From DAOUGC01 sp034429695 (GTDB lineage: Bacteria > Chloroflexota > Anaerolineae > Anaerolineales > Anaerolineaceae): a stretch of DNA of 14,638 nucleotides. The first letter of the stretch is position 1; the number at the start of each line of letters is the position of its first letter. Below, in pieces: positions 13,871-14,638 of the stretch. The stretch lies in assembly GCA_034429695.1 (NCBI GenBank), contig DAOUGC010000099.1, forward strand, positions 1 to 14,638, read 5' to 3'. Below the pieces are notes generated by a model. That model saw nothing but the letters and a program-made list of their open reading frames with translations. It searched no databases and was not told the origin of the DNA. A program made the position numbers and the translations under genes.

Positions 13871-14638
13871 TTACTGGGTCAGGCCAAGCGAGCGTCTGAG
13901 CGAATCAAGCACCTGCAGGGCAGTGTAATTGCGGCGATCCCAACCATCAGGAAAGCTCAGGTAGACATTGTCACGCTCGGGGTCCAGTCCGCCGTTGGGC
14001 AGCGCCTGGGCGGCGCGCCAAAAATTCCACAGCGGAATGTCGTAATCGTACGCCACGCGAACCGTGACACGGTTGAGCGAATAATCGCCCTCCACATTGT
14101 CAGCCTTGGTGGACAGGATCGGCAGTGCGCCGCCCTGGATCACCAGATCAACGATCTGGCGCAGGTACTGCTCATAACGCGCCGAAGAAGCGTCCGGCCG
14201 CCAGTTGGTTCCCAGGTTGATGAACACAATGCTGGGTTTGTTGACGCGCAGCTCGCACGCCACGGGGTTCTCACCGGCTTCGCAGGCGCTCTTGTCAGCC
14301 CAGTCGGGTGAAAGCGCGGATGGGGCGCTCAACCCGTCGCGCACGGCAAGGCTTTGATGGGTGAACGAACCGAAGTAGTAGTCAATGGTTTCCTGCAAAT
14401 ACTCGTAGCCCTCGCCCAGGTAGTAGCGGTCAGGTTCCTCGTAAATGCCCATGAACACTTCCGGTTCCGACTGGCAATCACCCACCTTGCTGAACAATCT
14501 GGGGTCCGCCCCGTTGGCGAGGCCGTTGGCGTAAATGGCGCGCGCCACTGCGCTGAGGGTGGGGATGATCTCCCAGTCGCTCCACGCATCCGGGTTGGGC
14601 CGCGTGTCCTGGGTGGGCAAGGGGGTGGCAGTGGGCGG
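13871..14638 (-). CDS. Lipoprotein-like degenerate SGNH protein (paralogue 2), 5' end beyond right edge
   Basis: The frame is open to the right edge; 255 residues are visible, starting inside a Pro/Thr-rich linker (PPTATPLPTQ). The 5' end and presumed lipoprotein signal lie outside, so the in-frame TTG at 14620 is not the true start. The visible part is a full-length match to the conserved region of the gene at 11665. Block I reads KVGDCQ (visible residues 53-55), again Cys for Ser. Block III, NLGTNW, keeps Asn145. At block V DNVYL has Tyr226 where His is expected. CEAGENPVAC and LPILSTKADNVEGD are shared with the paralogue. It is upstream in the same operon as the SGNH gene (12-base gap). 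The duplicated genes flank the SGNH gene, suggesting duplication within the cluster or a functional set of three. Confidence 0.8.
   Translation of the reverse strand, partial: PPTATPLPTQDTRPNPDAWSDWEIIPTLSAVARAIYANGLANGADPRLFSKVGDCQSEPEVFMGIYEEPDRYYLGEGYEYLQETIDYYFGSFTHQSLAVRDGLSAPSALSPDWADKSACEAGENPVACELRVNKPSIVFINLGTNWRPDASSARYEQYLRQIVDLVIQGGALPILSTKADNVEGDYSLNRVTVRVAYDYDIPLWNFWRAAQALPNGGLDPERDNVYLSFPDGWDRRNYTALQVLDSLRRSLGLTQ

Noticed and set aside
14618..14620. TTG as start of the right-edge lipoprotein gene
   Set aside because: The frame stays open to the edge with Pro/Thr linker residues, and the paralogue has a signal peptide and linker before this point.
1..14638. CRISPR arrays, tRNA or rRNA genes, insertion sequences, phage genes
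   Set aside because: None of the expected repeats, structures or protein motifs were seen; nearly all bases fall in the genes described.

Overview
The window looks like chromosomal DNA from a GC-rich, probably Gram-positive-type or monoderm-like bacterium, most plausibly Chloroflexota (Anaerolineae-like). This is inferred from gene content: lipoproteins with Thr/Pro-rich linkers of the 'TPTATP' kind, a lipoprotein pairing an NBR1-type (four-tryptophan, FW) Ig-like domain with a CARDB domain, and very large GAF/PAS cyclic-di-GMP proteins. No rRNA, tRNA, transposase, phage gene or CRISPR array was seen, and no gene-free stretch exceeds 300 bases. Both edges cut through lipoprotein genes.

Region 1 (1-2673) is a divergent regulator locus. 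A WYL-domain transcriptional regulator, a nitrilase-superfamily C-N hydrolase and a lipoprotein (cut by the left edge) form a minus-strand operon whose two junctions are both ATGA stop/start overlaps. Opposite them, a small GyrI-like (AraC effector-binding) protein is transcribed rightward. The shared intergenic region carries a 19-bp inverted repeat and a 15-bp tandem repeat that runs into the regulator's ribosome-binding site. A strong hairpin terminator follows the GyrI-like gene.

Region 2 (2745-3895) holds the FW/CARDB lipoprotein with its own extended -10 promoter. It converges on the next operon with a 2-base gap, and its terminator lies inside the last codons of the opposing gene.

Region 3 (3839-11530, minus strand) is a cyclic-di-GMP module. 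A stand-alone Lon N-terminal-domain protein is followed by a cytoplasmic 4xGAF-GGDEF diguanylate cyclase with an intact I-site. That gene overlaps by ATGA a membrane-anchored CHASE-PAS-PAS-GAF-PAS-GAF-GAF-HD-GYP phosphodiesterase, so synthesis and breakdown of the messenger appear to be translationally coupled.

Region 4 (11601-14638, minus strand) is a surface cluster: a lipoprotein (5' end beyond the right edge), a membrane-anchored SGNH-type protein, and a second lipoprotein paralogous to the first, closed by an intrinsic terminator. The two paralogues share SGNH-like blocks but have Cys where the nucleophilic Ser is expected, and each has lost a different one of the other catalytic blocks. 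By analogy with other SGNH/O-acyltransferase loci this could concern acyl modification of a surface glycan; that is inference and depends on what lies past the right edge.
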